Positions 54,504 through 63,799 of a stretch of DNA of 64,000 nt are shown here, piece by piece. The position numbers and the translations under genes were made by a program. This DNA comes from an uncultured Bacteroidales bacterium (GTDB lineage: Bacteria; Bacteroidota; Bacteroidia; Bacteroidales; FEN-979), in contig CAJBYO010000079.1 in assembly GCA_903959905.1 (NCBI GenBank), positions 1 to 64,000 on the forward strand, in the 5' to 3' direction. A model generated the notes under the pieces. That model did not search any database, was not told the DNA's origin, and saw only the letters and a list, made by a program, of their open reading frames with translations. Each line of letters opens with the position of its first letter. Positions within the stretch are counted from its first letter, which is position 1.

Positions 54504-54570
54504 CAACCGGGGTATGCCTTATTTTTCAATTCGGGCGCAAAATTAACACATTTAATTCAAGATTTTTAAC

Positions 54571-54578
54571 TAATTTTG
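54571..54578 (+). promoter_or_regulatory. -7 box for efp
   Basis: TAATTTTG followed by CA, 32 bp before the efp start codon; exact match to TAnnTTTG. No good -33 TTG was found. Confidence 0.55.
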
Positions 54579-54610
54579 CAGCCCTTTAAAACAATCGTCA
54601 AAATATTTTT

Positions 54611-55177
54611 ATGGCTACAACAGCAGATATCAGAAATGGACTTGTTATTGAATTCAACAATGATTTATACAGTATTGTTGAATTTCAGCATGTAAAACCC
54701 GGCAAAGGCCCGGCATTTATCCGTACCAAATTAAAGAGCCTGAAACATGGCAGGGTAATTGCCAACACCTTTGATTCAGGTGCAAAACTTGAAATTGCCC
54801 GCGTGGAACGCAGAAAATACCAGTATCTTTTCAAGGAAAACACCGATTACCATTTCATGCATACCGAAACATTTGAGCAAATTTATATCCCGGAATCCCT
54901 TATTAACGCACCACAGTTTTTAAAAGAAGGCCAGGAAGTTGAAATTCTGTTTCACGCTGATACAGAAACAGCACTTACCTGTGAGCTTCCCCCATTCGTC
55001 GTCCTGAAGATCACCTATACAGAGCCCGGGATGAGAGGCAACACCGCCACCAACACACTGAAAGACAGTACAGTTGAAACAGGTGCTATTGTCAAGGTTC
55101 CCCTCTTTATCGGAGAGGGCGAAACCATCAAAGTTGACACCCGCACCGGTGACTATTCAGAGCGCGTGAAAGTCTAA
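54611..55177 (+). CDS. efp: Translation elongation factor P
   Basis: 188 residues, standard length and three-domain beta layout. It relieves ribosome stalling at polyproline. The modification-site loop is KPGKGPAF with K32 at the tip; the C-terminal [17 protein letters not shown] signature is intact. It is followed after 43 bp by a second lpxD-like gene. Confidence 0.97.
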   Translation: MATTADIRNGLVIEFNNDLYSIVEFQHVKPGKGPAFIRTKLKSLKHGRVIANTFDSGAKLEIARVERRKYQYLFKENTDYHFMHTETFEQIYIPESLINAPQFLKEGQEVEILFHADTETALTCELPPFVVLKITYTEPGMRGNTATNTLKDSTVETGAIVKVPLFIGEGETIKVDTRTGDYSERVKV

Positions 55178-55220
55178 TAACAAACTACTTACTGTTTCCT
55201 CCAGATTTAAAACAGTCCAG

Positions 55221-56150
55221 ATGAAATTCCCCAGCCCTTTGAAACTTTCAGCCCTTGCTGAAATGCTCCATGCGAAGCCTGTTGGTGACCCTGACTTTTT
55301 GGTCACGGGAATAAATGAGATCCACATGGTAGAAGCTGGTGACCTTACGTTTGTTGATCATCCGAAGTACTATGATAAAGCGCTGAATTCCAACGCCACT
55401 ACCATCCTTATCAATAAGGAAGTGGAGTGCCCTGCCGGTAAAGCGCTGCTCATCAGCGATAAGCCGTTTGACGATTATGTTTCCCTGGCAACGCGTTATC
55501 GCCCTTTTGAAAAAGCCGTCAGTGCTGTCAGTCCAGGCGCTGTAATCGGGGACGGAACAGTTATCCAGCCGGGCGCCTTCATCGGGAACCACGTTACCAT
55601 TGGCAAAAATTGTATTATTCATGCCAATGCCAGCGTCTATGACCATACAGTAATCGGCAATAACGTTATCATCCATTCAGGTTGCGTAATCGGGGCGGAT
55701 GCATATTATTACCAGAAACGTGCCGACGGTTACAAGAAACTCGAATCCTGTGGCCGTGTGATCATTGAAGACAGGGTGGAACTTGGCGCCCTGTGCACCG
55801 TTGACAAAGGTGTTTCGGGAGATACTATCATCTCGCAGGGTACAAAATTTGACAATCATGTACAGGTTGGCCACGACACCTATATTGGCAGAAATTGCCT
55901 TATCGGCGCATTTTGTGCCATTGCAGGTGTAACCAGAATTGAGGATGACGTAATTCTCTGGGCAAGTGTACTTGTCAACAAAGACCTGGTAATCGGCAAA
56001 GGGGCTGTGCTTTTAGCCGGTTCCGGCACTGAGAAATCCCTTGAAGGAGGAAAAACCTACTGGGGAGCGCCTGCCATTGAAGCAAGGAAAAAATGGAGAG
56101 AAGTTGCTGCCCTGAAAATGTTGCCCGATCTCCTGCATAAACTCAGATAA
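55221..56150 (+). CDS. Second LpxD-like hexapeptide acyltransferase
   Basis: 309 residues. It has the LpxD plan: an N-terminal domain (LSALAEMLHAKPVGDP...), hexapeptide helix, and H218 in QVGHD at the catalytic position. It differs from the lpxD at 49813 in key loops: IGADAYYYQK instead of [10 protein letters not shown], and LCTVDKGVSG instead of [10 protein letters not shown]. It may be a paralog with another substrate rather than the main lipid A enzyme. Bacteroidota often carry two such genes. Confidence 0.85.
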   Translation: MKFPSPLKLSALAEMLHAKPVGDPDFLVTGINEIHMVEAGDLTFVDHPKYYDKALNSNATTILINKEVECPAGKALLISDKPFDDYVSLATRYRPFEKAVSAVSPGAVIGDGTVIQPGAFIGNHVTIGKNCIIHANASVYDHTVIGNNVIIHSGCVIGADAYYYQKRADGYKKLESCGRVIIEDRVELGALCTVDKGVSGDTIISQGTKFDNHVQVGHDTYIGRNCLIGAFCAIAGVTRIEDDVILWASVLVNKDLVIGKGAVLLAGSGTEKSLEGGKTYWGAPAIEARKKWREVAALKMLPDLLHKLR

Positions 56151-56201
56151 ACCAGCACTAATTACTCTGAGAATTTCATTGGATGGGCAAGCGCTTATTG
56201 C

Positions 56202-57686
56202 TCATTGCTCATCCGCTTCCCTCACCCCAACATCTTCCTTTTTACCAGAATAAAGGTCCAGCGCCACAATGGCAGCCAAAAATCCCCATACCGGCACTGA
56301 TGCTTTATCCGTATCAAGAAAGTTATTCATCGTTCCGTGCATGAAGTATGTCAGAAGTGCAAGCATGAGTGACAGCGTAAGCATTCTCACCTCGGAGTCA
56401 CGGCTCCGCCGGTAAACACGCATAGCCACCCTGATAAAAACGGCAACAAGCAAAAACACGAGCAACATACCGGGTAACCCCTGTTCTGCAAGCGGGCCGA
56501 TATATTCACTGTGCGCATTGCCTTTATCTCCCGCATTCGTACTTATGAGCGTTTTCTCCTTCGCACGCTGAAAAGGTGCATATTCAAACTGGTATGTTCC
56601 GGGCCCGTAACCGAATACAGGCCTGTCTTCAAACATCCTGAGGGCTGATTGCCACCTGTTGATGCGTTCCAGGTTGGAATTATCAGTAGAGATATTCGAA
56701 ATGGAACGCAGGTGTTCAACAAAGTTCGCTGACGGTCCCTGCCTGTTTTTCTCCAGCCTGTCGAGGATCTGAAAAGAAAAGAGGTAAAACAGTATGCCAA
56801 AGATAATTGTTACGAACACGATCCACTTGAACTTGATCTTGAAGAGTACCACGAAAAGCACGCCCACTGCAAACACAAGACTGAGCCAGGCTGCACGGCA
56901 GAAGGAAAGAACCAGTGCCATCAGGAGTATCATCAGTACGATAAATGAAAAAAAGCGGGTTGTCCTTGAATAGACCTTACTGAAAGCAAACCCGCAGAAA
57001 AGAGGTACATAGAGCGACAGGATGGCGCCATAGGCGGTATGGTCGTTATAAAACGGTTCCATCACCCAGTGTCCGGGCTGTTCATCAAAGCCCCACAGTG
57101 AATGGTTATAGGTGGTATAAGCGATCACCACGATCAGCGGTATTGTATAGAACCAGACAAACAAATTAATATTTGACTGTTTCCTGAAGAGTTGAATTCC
57201 AAGGATATAAAACGGGATTACAAACCATAACCTGGCCAGAAGATGTTTAAACGACACCAGGGGCAGGTCGCTGGTGATACTTGTAATCAGCATCCATACG
57301 AGCTGCAGCCCGATGACAATGGTAAGCGGATGCCGCCAGATTCTCTGGTCAATGTCATTGCTGTAGAACATTTTGATTATGAAAAGCAGCAGCACTCCCA
57401 GCATCAGAGGCTCGGAGGGGATAGAAACGCCAACATTGAACTCAAACTGGGTAATGTTGATGGCAATGGGAGTCAATGCTGTTATCAGCAGCAGAATCTT
57501 GTCAAGGGAATAAAAGTAAAGGTAAAGGATTACAAGGAACAATGGAAAGAAAAGCAGCCAGTATACCTCACGGTAGATCAGAAAGCAGTTGAATCCGATA
57601 AATATCGCACTCAGCACGTAAAGGATGGTGATCCTCTGCTTGCTTCCGGTCAGGTAACTACGCATTTCTGCAATTTTATCCTTCAT
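56202..57686 (-). CDS. O-antigen ligase / Wzy-like polymerase
   Basis: 494 residues from the ATG at 57686, which overlaps the stop of the Wzz-like gene by 11 bp. An upstream start in this frame would only read through the neighbour. About a dozen membrane helices. The large periplasmic loop has GYGPGTYQFEY and GNAHSEYIGPLAEQGLPG, the hallmark of the Wzy/WaaL O-antigen ligase family. It joins or polymerises polysaccharide at the periplasmic face. Ligase and polymerase cannot be separated from sequence alone. Confidence 0.85.
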   Translation of the reverse strand: MKDKIAEMRSYLTGSKQRITILYVLSAIFIGFNCFLIYREVYWLLFFPLFLVILYLYFYSLDKILLLITALTPIAINITQFEFNVGVSIPSEPLMLGVLLLFIIKMFYSNDIDQRIWRHPLTIVIGLQLVWMLITSITSDLPLVSFKHLLARLWFVIPFYILGIQLFRKQSNINLFVWFYTIPLIVVIAYTTYNHSLWGFDEQPGHWVMEPFYNDHTAYGAILSLYVPLFCGFAFSKVYSRTTRFFSFIVLMILLMALVLSFCRAAWLSLVFAVGVLFVVLFKIKFKWIVFVTIIFGILFYLFSFQILDRLEKNRQGPSANFVEHLRSISNISTDNSNLERINRWQSALRMFEDRPVFGYGPGTYQFEYAPFQRAKEKTLISTNAGDKGNAHSEYIGPLAEQGLPGMLLVFLLVAVFIRVAMRVYRRSRDSEVRMLTLSLMLALLTYFMHGTMNNFLDTDKASVPVWGFLAAIVALDLYSGKKEDVGVREADEQ

Positions 57687-58641
57687 TGCCTTCTGTTGAC
57701 AGGCCGCGGAATTTGCCGCGTTCAATAAGTCCAATGATGAGAATGGCCATGAAGAATGCAGCCATGGTGCTGAACACCACGATGAGCCAGCGAATCGGAT
57801 ATGCCTTTTTATCTGCAACAAACGGTTTGCTGAGCACGTTTACATAGGTGTATTCGCGGTTGTAATCAAGGAGTGCCCGGTCAGCATCAAGTTTCATGGC
57901 ACTGAACGTTCCGGCCTCGGAACGAAACATCTCAGACAGCATCAGCATTTCACCACCTTTTTCCTCCAGGTTCTTCTTCATGGCCTTTGCTTCTGCTGAG
58001 CGAACCGATCCGCCGCCAGTACTCAGGTAGGCACGAAGCACCTCACGCGTTTGTGCCTGGTATTCAAGAAGCCCATACTTGGTTCCCAACTCTTCAACAC
58101 GGGTTTTCAGTGAATCCAGGTAGCCCTTCTTCACCCCCATGATATAATTATAATTGGACACAACTTCACCGAATTTCTGCTTATGCATCGTCCTGATCTT
58201 CTTGTTATAAGCATCGAGCATGGCATTGATGAGATCGCGGGCCATCACAGGATCCTGGTCAAGAACTTCGATTTCAACTGCTTCAAACGGAGTTTTGTTG
58301 ACATGAACCCGCTGGCTGTATTCCCAAACCAGCGTACTTTCAAAATGGACGTATGCTGAATCAATTCCCCAATGTTTCGCCAGGTTGAATTTCTTCACAA
58401 GGGAATCGCGGATATCCCTTGACTGAAATATTTCAACACTTTGCTCAGTCTCGCTTTCATCGGAATAAGGCGAGATATTGGATGGATACAACAGGCAATT
58501 TGACTTGTAAAGTGGTTTGATGAATATCGGGCTTGAAAAGAAAACAGAGAGTATGACTGCAGCAATAACCACAACCAGTAACTGTACTTTCCATTTGAGC
58601 ACGATATCAATTATATTTTTACTGTTGAAGAAACTGTCCAT
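57676..58641 (-). CDS. Wzz-like polysaccharide chain-length protein 2
   Basis: 321 residues with one membrane helix near 20-40, a periplasmic coiled-coil region and a second helix near 285-310 preceded by KKAYPIRWLIV. There is no cytoplasmic kinase domain. It is similar in plan and in motifs (RDSLVKKFNLAKH, RWLIVVFST) to the next gene upstream, pointing to tandem duplication. It should control chain length of the polymer made with the adjacent Wzy-like protein. Confidence 0.86.
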   Translation of the reverse strand: MDSFFNSKNIIDIVLKWKVQLLVVVIAAVILSVFFSSPIFIKPLYKSNCLLYPSNISPYSDESETEQSVEIFQSRDIRDSLVKKFNLAKHWGIDSAYVHFESTLVWEYSQRVHVNKTPFEAVEIEVLDQDPVMARDLINAMLDAYNKKIRTMHKQKFGEVVSNYNYIMGVKKGYLDSLKTRVEELGTKYGLLEYQAQTREVLRAYLSTGGGSVRSAEAKAMKKNLEEKGGEMLMLSEMFRSEAGTFSAMKLDADRALLDYNREYTYVNVLSKPFVADKKAYPIRWLIVVFSTMAAFFMAILIIGLIERGKFRGLSTEGNEG

Positions 58642-58655
58642 ATATTGGATTTTAT

Positions 58656-59702
58656 TTATGATTGTCCGAGCTGAAATTTCTTATGTGAATTGTAGTCCGA
58701 TATTTTTTCCATGACCATGATCACGATGATTGACATAAAGAGTGCGGCAATGGTTGAAACCGTTATAATAAGCCACCTGATCGGGTACGATTTCCGCTCA
58801 GCTTTATAGGCATCGCTTACAATAAACTTCTGGGGGAGACTCTCCTCTGCATCCACTTTGGCCTGCTTAAATTTTGTTTCCAGCAGGATGAGTTGTTCGG
58901 TTTTAAATTCAAGTGAATTTTTCAGTGCCATGTAAATCCCGCCATATTTTCCGAGAACGTCAAGCTTCTTCTGCAGTGCCGCCTGCGCCGTACGGTTCCC
59001 GTTCATGATGGTAATGGCTAACTGCTGGTTGAGCACCTGCGACTGGTACTCTACATCATTCACACCAAGGCTGCCAAGGCTGATCAGCGAATCAACAATT
59101 TTATCCTTCTCCGCCTTCATTGAATTATATTCGGCTTCAACAACCTGGAACCCTTTAACGGAACGCTGGCGCATCATGTCATTTTTAGCCGAGTCAAGAA
59201 GGGAGGCAATGGTATTTGCAATATCTGCCGCCATCTGAGGGTCTTTGTCATAAACCGAAACCTGCACTGCCATGAATTCGGTGCGCCTGAAAGTAATATT
59301 GTTGTCGTACTCCTTGAAAAGATTTGAATACTTTACATCCGAGGTGCTGTCAATATCATAATGCCGCATCAGGTTGAACTTACGCATAACCCTGTCGCGG
59401 ATCCTGTTAGAGTTCAGTATCTGCAGCAGTTGTTCAGCCTGGTCGTCTTCGCCGAATGCAGTAATATCCTGGCCTTTTACCGACTGTTCATTCAGCAAAG
59501 ATTTGGAGATGGAACTGCTGCTCGCAGGGAACATAATCACTGTTGACTTATATTTGGGAGTTATGAACCACGGGCATGAAAAAAACCAGGATCCCGCGAG
59601 TGCTGCAAGCATGACAATGAACAAGGGTTTTCGCCATTTGTAGAGAAAGATGATAAGATTCGAAGAATCAAAATCTTCTCCTTTTTTTAATTGGTTGGCC
59701 AT
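58656..59702 (-). CDS. Wzz-like polysaccharide chain-length protein 1
   Basis: 348 residues. A membrane helix lies near 25-45 and another near 305-330 (after KSYPIRWLIITVST), with a periplasmic coiled-coil core between. The RDRVMRKFNLMRH segment parallels RDSLVKKFNLAKH of its neighbour 14 bp downstream. First gene of a wzz-wzz-wzy run with its own promoter. Confidence 0.87.
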   Translation of the reverse strand: MANQLKKGEDFDSSNLIIFLYKWRKPLFIVMLAALAGSWFFSCPWFITPKYKSTVIMFPASSSSISKSLLNEQSVKGQDITAFGEDDQAEQLLQILNSNRIRDRVMRKFNLMRHYDIDSTSDVKYSNLFKEYDNNITFRRTEFMAVQVSVYDKDPQMAADIANTIASLLDSAKNDMMRQRSVKGFQVVEAEYNSMKAEKDKIVDSLISLGSLGVNDVEYQSQVLNQQLAITIMNGNRTAQAALQKKLDVLGKYGGIYMALKNSLEFKTEQLILLETKFKQAKVDAEESLPQKFIVSDAYKAERKSYPIRWLIITVSTIAALFMSIIVIMVMEKISDYNSHKKFQLGQS

Positions 59703-59725
59703 AGAAAACTTTTCAAAATTGAGAG

Positions 59726-59733
59726 CAAAGGTA
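59726..59733 (-). promoter_or_regulatory. -7 box for wzz-wzz-wzy run
   Basis: TACCTTTG on the minus strand, 23 bp before the first wzz-like start. Same box as upstream of the cytochrome gene. No -33 TTG at the usual distance. Confidence 0.45.
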
Positions 59734-59783
59734 TTAATTTATACGGAAAGCGGCGACGTAGGTTACGGGGGAAGGCCAAATTA

Positions 59784-61259
59784 TCAGCGGTCTTCACGTA
59801 ATATCTTCATCATGGAACCAAAACTCCACAGGCGTAAAATAACAGCAAGAATGACACAGGCGAGCAGCATCAATCCGAAATTGCCTGCCCAGAGCTTTTG
59901 TTCCGGGAGAAACCCCCAGTGAATGACAAACATTTTTGAAACCAGGTTAAAGGTGATTACCCCAACCAGGAAAGCCAGAAGTGTGAGCAGGTACCGGTAA
60001 TTGACCTTAAACTTAAATACGCGCTGAACCATCATCACCTGTAATATCGCCATCGCGAATTGCGTGACCAGGCTTGAAATCGCGGAACCGGTAGCCAGGT
60101 ATACCGGGATCAGCAGGTAATTAAGGATCAGGTTGATCACCAGGCCTGAGAATGCAATGATGTTCAGTTGTTTCAGATTTCCGTTTGCTGTCAGCAGGGT
60201 GCCGAAAATGTAGGTGGTGGAAACGGCAATAAATGCCGGGATCAGCAACCTGAATACATTCGTTGATGCCTGAATGTGTGTATCATAGAGTAAATCCATC
60301 AGTTCGTAGCTGTAAAAGAACAAACCAAAGCCAACAATAACTGCAAGGGTGATGATGAGCGTAAACGACAGTTTCAGCATGTGCTCAATGGGCTGCCTTT
60401 TCTTCAGCATCTTGGAGAAAATAGGAACAAGCAGCACACCAAAAAGATAGGCGATCATATTCGCTGCATCCAACAGCCTGAAACCCGAAGCATAAATGCC
60501 GACCTGTTCATTGCCGATCTCTTTTGGCAGCAGGTATTCAAGCATTACCGGATCAAGCCGGTTGTAGAAGGTCATCAGCAATACCAGCAGGGCAAACGGC
60601 ATGCTCTGCTTCATGATCATGAGGAAAAACGGCCAGTTCCAGTTCAACTTGCGGAACCGCGCCTTTTTAACAACGATGAGGAATGCGAGTGCTGCAGTGA
60701 TTGAATAGGCAGCGGTTTGGGAATAAACGAACCATTCGATCCTGAAAGAGGAGGATGTTACATGCCCCCACAGCAAAACGCCGCAGAAAAGGATCATGAG
60801 CACGCGGTCAAGAACAGAAAGAACGCTGTCTGTTTTAAACATCATGAAACCTGATATGTTTGACCTCAGGTACAGAATGAATGACAGCAGGAACTGATTG
60901 AACGCCAGCCAGCCAAGCAACCTGAATTGTGCTGCATTGTAATGCAGGATGTAGGCTCCGACGAACGCGATCACCACATAGGTCAGCCCGAGTAGAAGTT
61001 TAAGCACCAGGATGCCTGAGAAATGCTTGTTCAGGAGGTGGTTGTGCTGGGCAATATTCCTGTTGTTGAAATTGGTAATGCCAAGATCAAGGATGATGTT
61101 GAACAGGAAGGAAAAATTCAGAATAACGAAATAGAACCCATACGCCCCTACCCCAACATTTCGCTGCACGGTTAGGTCAATCCCAAAAATCCAGATGGGT
61201 TTTATGAGAAGATTTAAAAAGAGGAGTAACCCCAGGTTTGTCAGGAACTTCCGCTGCAT
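59784..61259 (-). CDS. Wzx-like polysaccharide flippase
   Basis: 491 residues from the ATG at 61259 (TTG codons precede it). About 12-14 membrane helices spread over the whole protein, with the PST/MATE pattern of polysaccharide flippases. It should move lipid-linked oligosaccharide across the inner membrane for the Wzy-like protein. It shares direction with the wzz-wzy genes but is separated from them by 81 bp containing a promoter box. Confidence 0.86.
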   Translation of the reverse strand: MQRKFLTNLGLLLFLNLLIKPIWIFGIDLTVQRNVGVGAYGFYFVILNFSFLFNIILDLGITNFNNRNIAQHNHLLNKHFSGILVLKLLLGLTYVVIAFVGAYILHYNAAQFRLLGWLAFNQFLLSFILYLRSNISGFMMFKTDSVLSVLDRVLMILFCGVLLWGHVTSSSFRIEWFVYSQTAAYSITAALAFLIVVKKARFRKLNWNWPFFLMIMKQSMPFALLVLLMTFYNRLDPVMLEYLLPKEIGNEQVGIYASGFRLLDAANMIAYLFGVLLVPIFSKMLKKRQPIEHMLKLSFTLIITLAVIVGFGLFFYSYELMDLLYDTHIQASTNVFRLLIPAFIAVSTTYIFGTLLTANGNLKQLNIIAFSGLVINLILNYLLIPVYLATGSAISSLVTQFAMAILQVMMVQRVFKFKVNYRYLLTLLAFLVGVITFNLVSKMFVIHWGFLPEQKLWAGNFGLMLLACVILAVILRLWSFGSMMKILREDR

Positions 61260-61270
61260 CAAAGACAAAT

Positions 61271-61296
61271 AAAAGTTACCGGTAGCGGTAACTTTT
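61271..61296. promoter_or_regulatory. Perfect 11-bp inverted repeat in flippase leader
   Basis: AAAAGTTACCG and CGGTAACTTTT with the 4-base loop GTAG. It ends 11 bp before the flippase ATG, downstream of the predicted start site. On the flippase transcript the stem ends in UUUU, so it resembles an attenuator; as DNA it could be an operator. Confidence 0.75.
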
Positions 61297-61330
61297 CATG
61301 ATAACTCAAAAAAAATTCAGATATTTGCTA

Positions 61331-61338
61331 CAAAGTTA
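61331..61338 (-). promoter_or_regulatory. -7 box for flippase gene
   Basis: TAACTTTG on the minus strand, about 70 bp before the flippase ATG; the hairpin at 61271-61296 would then be in the leader. The box also lies just before the divergent glycosyltransferase start. Confidence 0.45.
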
Positions 61339-61347
61339 AGAAAATTA

Positions 61348-62475
61348 ATGAACATCGCTGTCAATACCCGGCTGCTAATTCAGAACAAACTCGAGGGGAT
61401 CGGTTGGTTTACCTATGAATCATTAAAGCGCATCACCACCCAGCATCCGGAGCATCAGTTCTACTTTATTTTTGATCGTGAGTTTGATCCGGAATTCCTT
61501 TTTTCCGACAATATAACCCCAATCATTCAGTACCCTCATGCCCGTCATCCGGTATTGTATTATACCTGGTTTGAGATCGCCATCCCAAAATTGCTGGAGC
61601 GCATCAAGCCCGACCTGTTTTTATCCCCCGACGGATTTCTGTCGCTCAAAACCCCGGTTAAATCAATGGCCGTTTTTCACGACCTCAACTTTGAGCACTA
61701 CCCGCAGGACATCCCATACTGGACCCGGCGCTATTACAGGCAGTATTTCCCGAAATATGCAGCCAAAGCGGCACGCATTGCAACAGTATCTGAATTTTCC
61801 AAGGCAGATATTGTAAAGCAGTATAATGTTTCACCTGCCAAGGTTGATGTAGTTTACGACGGAGCAAACGATGCATATCACCCCCTTACAGAAGAGGTTA
61901 AACAGGCAACCCGCCAGGAATTCAGCGACGGACTGCCCTATTTTATCTTTATCGGGTCGCTTCATCCCAGGAAGAATCTTGTGAACCTGTTCAGGGCTTT
62001 TGACCTGTTCAAGAAATCAAACCCGTCTGAAGTAAAACTCCTCATCGTGGGAGCGAAGAAATGGTGGACAAGGGACATTGATATCGCGTTTAACCGCATG
62101 GTCTTTTCTGATGATGTGATTTTCACGGGCCGCCTGGATGTTGAGGAACTGGCATTGGTGCTCGGAAGTGCCATTGCCCTCACCTATGTTTCATATTTTG
62201 AAGGCTTTGGTATCCCTATTGTGGAGGCTTTCCGTAGCGACGTCCCCGTGATCACCTCCAATGTAACATCCATGCCGGAAGTGGCAGGTGATGCCGCTTT
62301 ACTTGTAGATCCTTTTGATCCTGAATCAATTGAGGAAGCTTTATACAAAGCCTATCAGTTTGACAGCATCCGAAAAGAACTTATAGTCCGGGGCCGGCGA
62401 CGCAAAGACATGTTCTCATGGCAGCAAACAGCCGACCGGCTATGGGAATCCATTGAAACAGCAGTTAAATCCTGA
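61348..62475 (+). CDS. Glycosyltransferase, GT4-type
   Basis: 375 residues, GT-B fold. The C-terminal donor-binding half has FIGSLHPRKNLVNLF, then VIFTGRLDVEELALVLG, and the ExxxxxxxE motif in YFEGFGIPIVEAF, followed by SNVTSMPEVAGDAALLVDP. It transfers a sugar from an activated donor, probably in O-antigen or capsule assembly given the flippase next door. The sugar is unknown. Confidence 0.9.
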   Translation: MNIAVNTRLLIQNKLEGIGWFTYESLKRITTQHPEHQFYFIFDREFDPEFLFSDNITPIIQYPHARHPVLYYTWFEIAIPKLLERIKPDLFLSPDGFLSLKTPVKSMAVFHDLNFEHYPQDIPYWTRRYYRQYFPKYAAKAARIATVSEFSKADIVKQYNVSPAKVDVVYDGANDAYHPLTEEVKQATRQEFSDGLPYFIFIGSLHPRKNLVNLFRAFDLFKKSNPSEVKLLIVGAKKWWTRDIDIAFNRMVFSDDVIFTGRLDVEELALVLGSAIALTYVSYFEGFGIPIVEAFRSDVPVITSNVTSMPEVAGDAALLVDPFDPESIEEALYKAYQFDSIRKELIVRGRRRKDMFSWQQTADRLWESIETAVKS

Positions 62476-62481
62476 TTATTT

Positions 62482-63762
62482 ATGAACATCCTTCTGCTTG
62501 GTTCGGGAGGCCGCGAGCATGCCATGGCGTGGAAACTCGCCCAAAGCCCGCTCCTGTCCCGCCTTTATATTGCCCCTGGAAATGCAGGCACTTCAACAAC
62601 AGGAACAAACCTGAACCTGTCTGTCAACGATTTTAATGCTGTTAAATCGGCAGTTCTGGCCTATCAGATTGAGATGGTTGTTGTTGGCCCGGAAGATCCG
62701 CTGGTAAATGGAATCCACGACTTCTTCCTGGCAGACCCGTCCATAAAACATATTCCTGTAATCGGTCCGGGCAGGCACGCCGCCAAGCTGGAAGGCAGCA
62801 AAGACTTTGCCAAGGAATTCATGATCAGGAACGGTATCCCGACAGCACGGTACCAGACCTTTACCCGGGCAACATTAGAGAATGGTATTTCTTTCCTCCA
62901 ACAACTTTCTCCCCCCTATGTTTTGAAAGCCGACGGTCTGGCTGCAGGAAAAGGGGTGATCATCTGCCAGACCATTGATGAGGCAATCATCGAATTCACT
63001 GAAATGATCCTGGGATCAAAATTCGGAAATGCCACTCAGAAAGTAGTGATTGAGGAATTCCTTTCGGGAATTGAACTCTCCGTATTTGTCATCACCGACG
63101 GAAAAAGCTATAAGTTGCTCCCGGAGGCAAAGGACTACAAAAAGATCGGGGCCGGCGACACAGGACCCAACACCGGCGGAATGGGCTCCATCTCCCCTGT
63201 GCCTTTTGCAGACATGCAATTCATGCAGAAGGTTGAGGAGAAGGTCATCGTGCCCACCATGGAAGGGCTCATCAGGGAAGGGATAGACTATAACGGTTTT
63301 ATCTTCTTCGGACTGATGAAAGTCGGCGATGAGCCTTTTGTGATCGAGTACAACTGCCGTATGGGCGATCCAGAAACCGAATCGGTCATCCCGCGGCTTA
63401 AAAATGACCTCGTGGCACTGTTCAGGGCAGTTGCAGACAAGACCCTCGATTCAACCACAATGTCAATCGACCCACGAACCGCTGCCACGGTCATGCTTGT
63501 TTCAAAAGGTTATCCCGGGGAATATGAAAAAGGGGCCGTCATTACAGGAACGGAGATGGTCACTGACAGTTATGTATTTCACGCCGGGACTGCGGCCAAT
63601 CCTGAAACAGGAAGCACCGTAACCAACGGAGGGCGTGTAATCGCTGTAACATCCGTAGGAGCAACAATGAAGGAGGCACTTGAAAAATCCTATGAAAGCA
63701 TCGGAAAAATAAACTACAAGGGTAAAAATTTCCGTCCCGACATCGGATTTGACCTCACTTAA
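62482..63762 (+). CDS. purD: Phosphoribosylamine-glycine ligase (GAR synthetase)
   Basis: 426 residues, standard length. Purine synthesis step two, ATP-dependent. The N-terminal GSGGREHAMAWKL (7-19), KADGLAAGKGV in the ATP-grasp domain, DTGPNTGGMGSISP, and YNCRMGDPETE are all present. It starts 7 bp after the glycosyltransferase stop, so the two are probably co-transcribed though functionally unrelated. Confidence 0.97.
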   Translation: MNILLLGSGGREHAMAWKLAQSPLLSRLYIAPGNAGTSTTGTNLNLSVNDFNAVKSAVLAYQIEMVVVGPEDPLVNGIHDFFLADPSIKHIPVIGPGRHAAKLEGSKDFAKEFMIRNGIPTARYQTFTRATLENGISFLQQLSPPYVLKADGLAAGKGVIICQTIDEAIIEFTEMILGSKFGNATQKVVIEEFLSGIELSVFVITDGKSYKLLPEAKDYKKIGAGDTGPNTGGMGSISPVPFADMQFMQKVEEKVIVPTMEGLIREGIDYNGFIFFGLMKVGDEPFVIEYNCRMGDPETESVIPRLKNDLVALFRAVADKTLDSTTMSIDPRTAATVMLVSKGYPGEYEKGAVITGTEMVTDSYVFHAGTAANPETGSTVTNGGRVIAVTSVGATMKEALEKSYESIGKINYKGKNFRPDIGFDLT

Positions 63763-63799
63763 ATCTTAACACTTAAAACTTAATACTTACGCCTTTTTC

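Noticed and set aside
57687..57821. Upstream extension of the O-antigen ligase-like gene to 57821
   Set aside because: The extra 45 codons only read the end of the Wzz-like gene in another frame; the ATG at 57686 gives a natural N-terminus and a short overlap.
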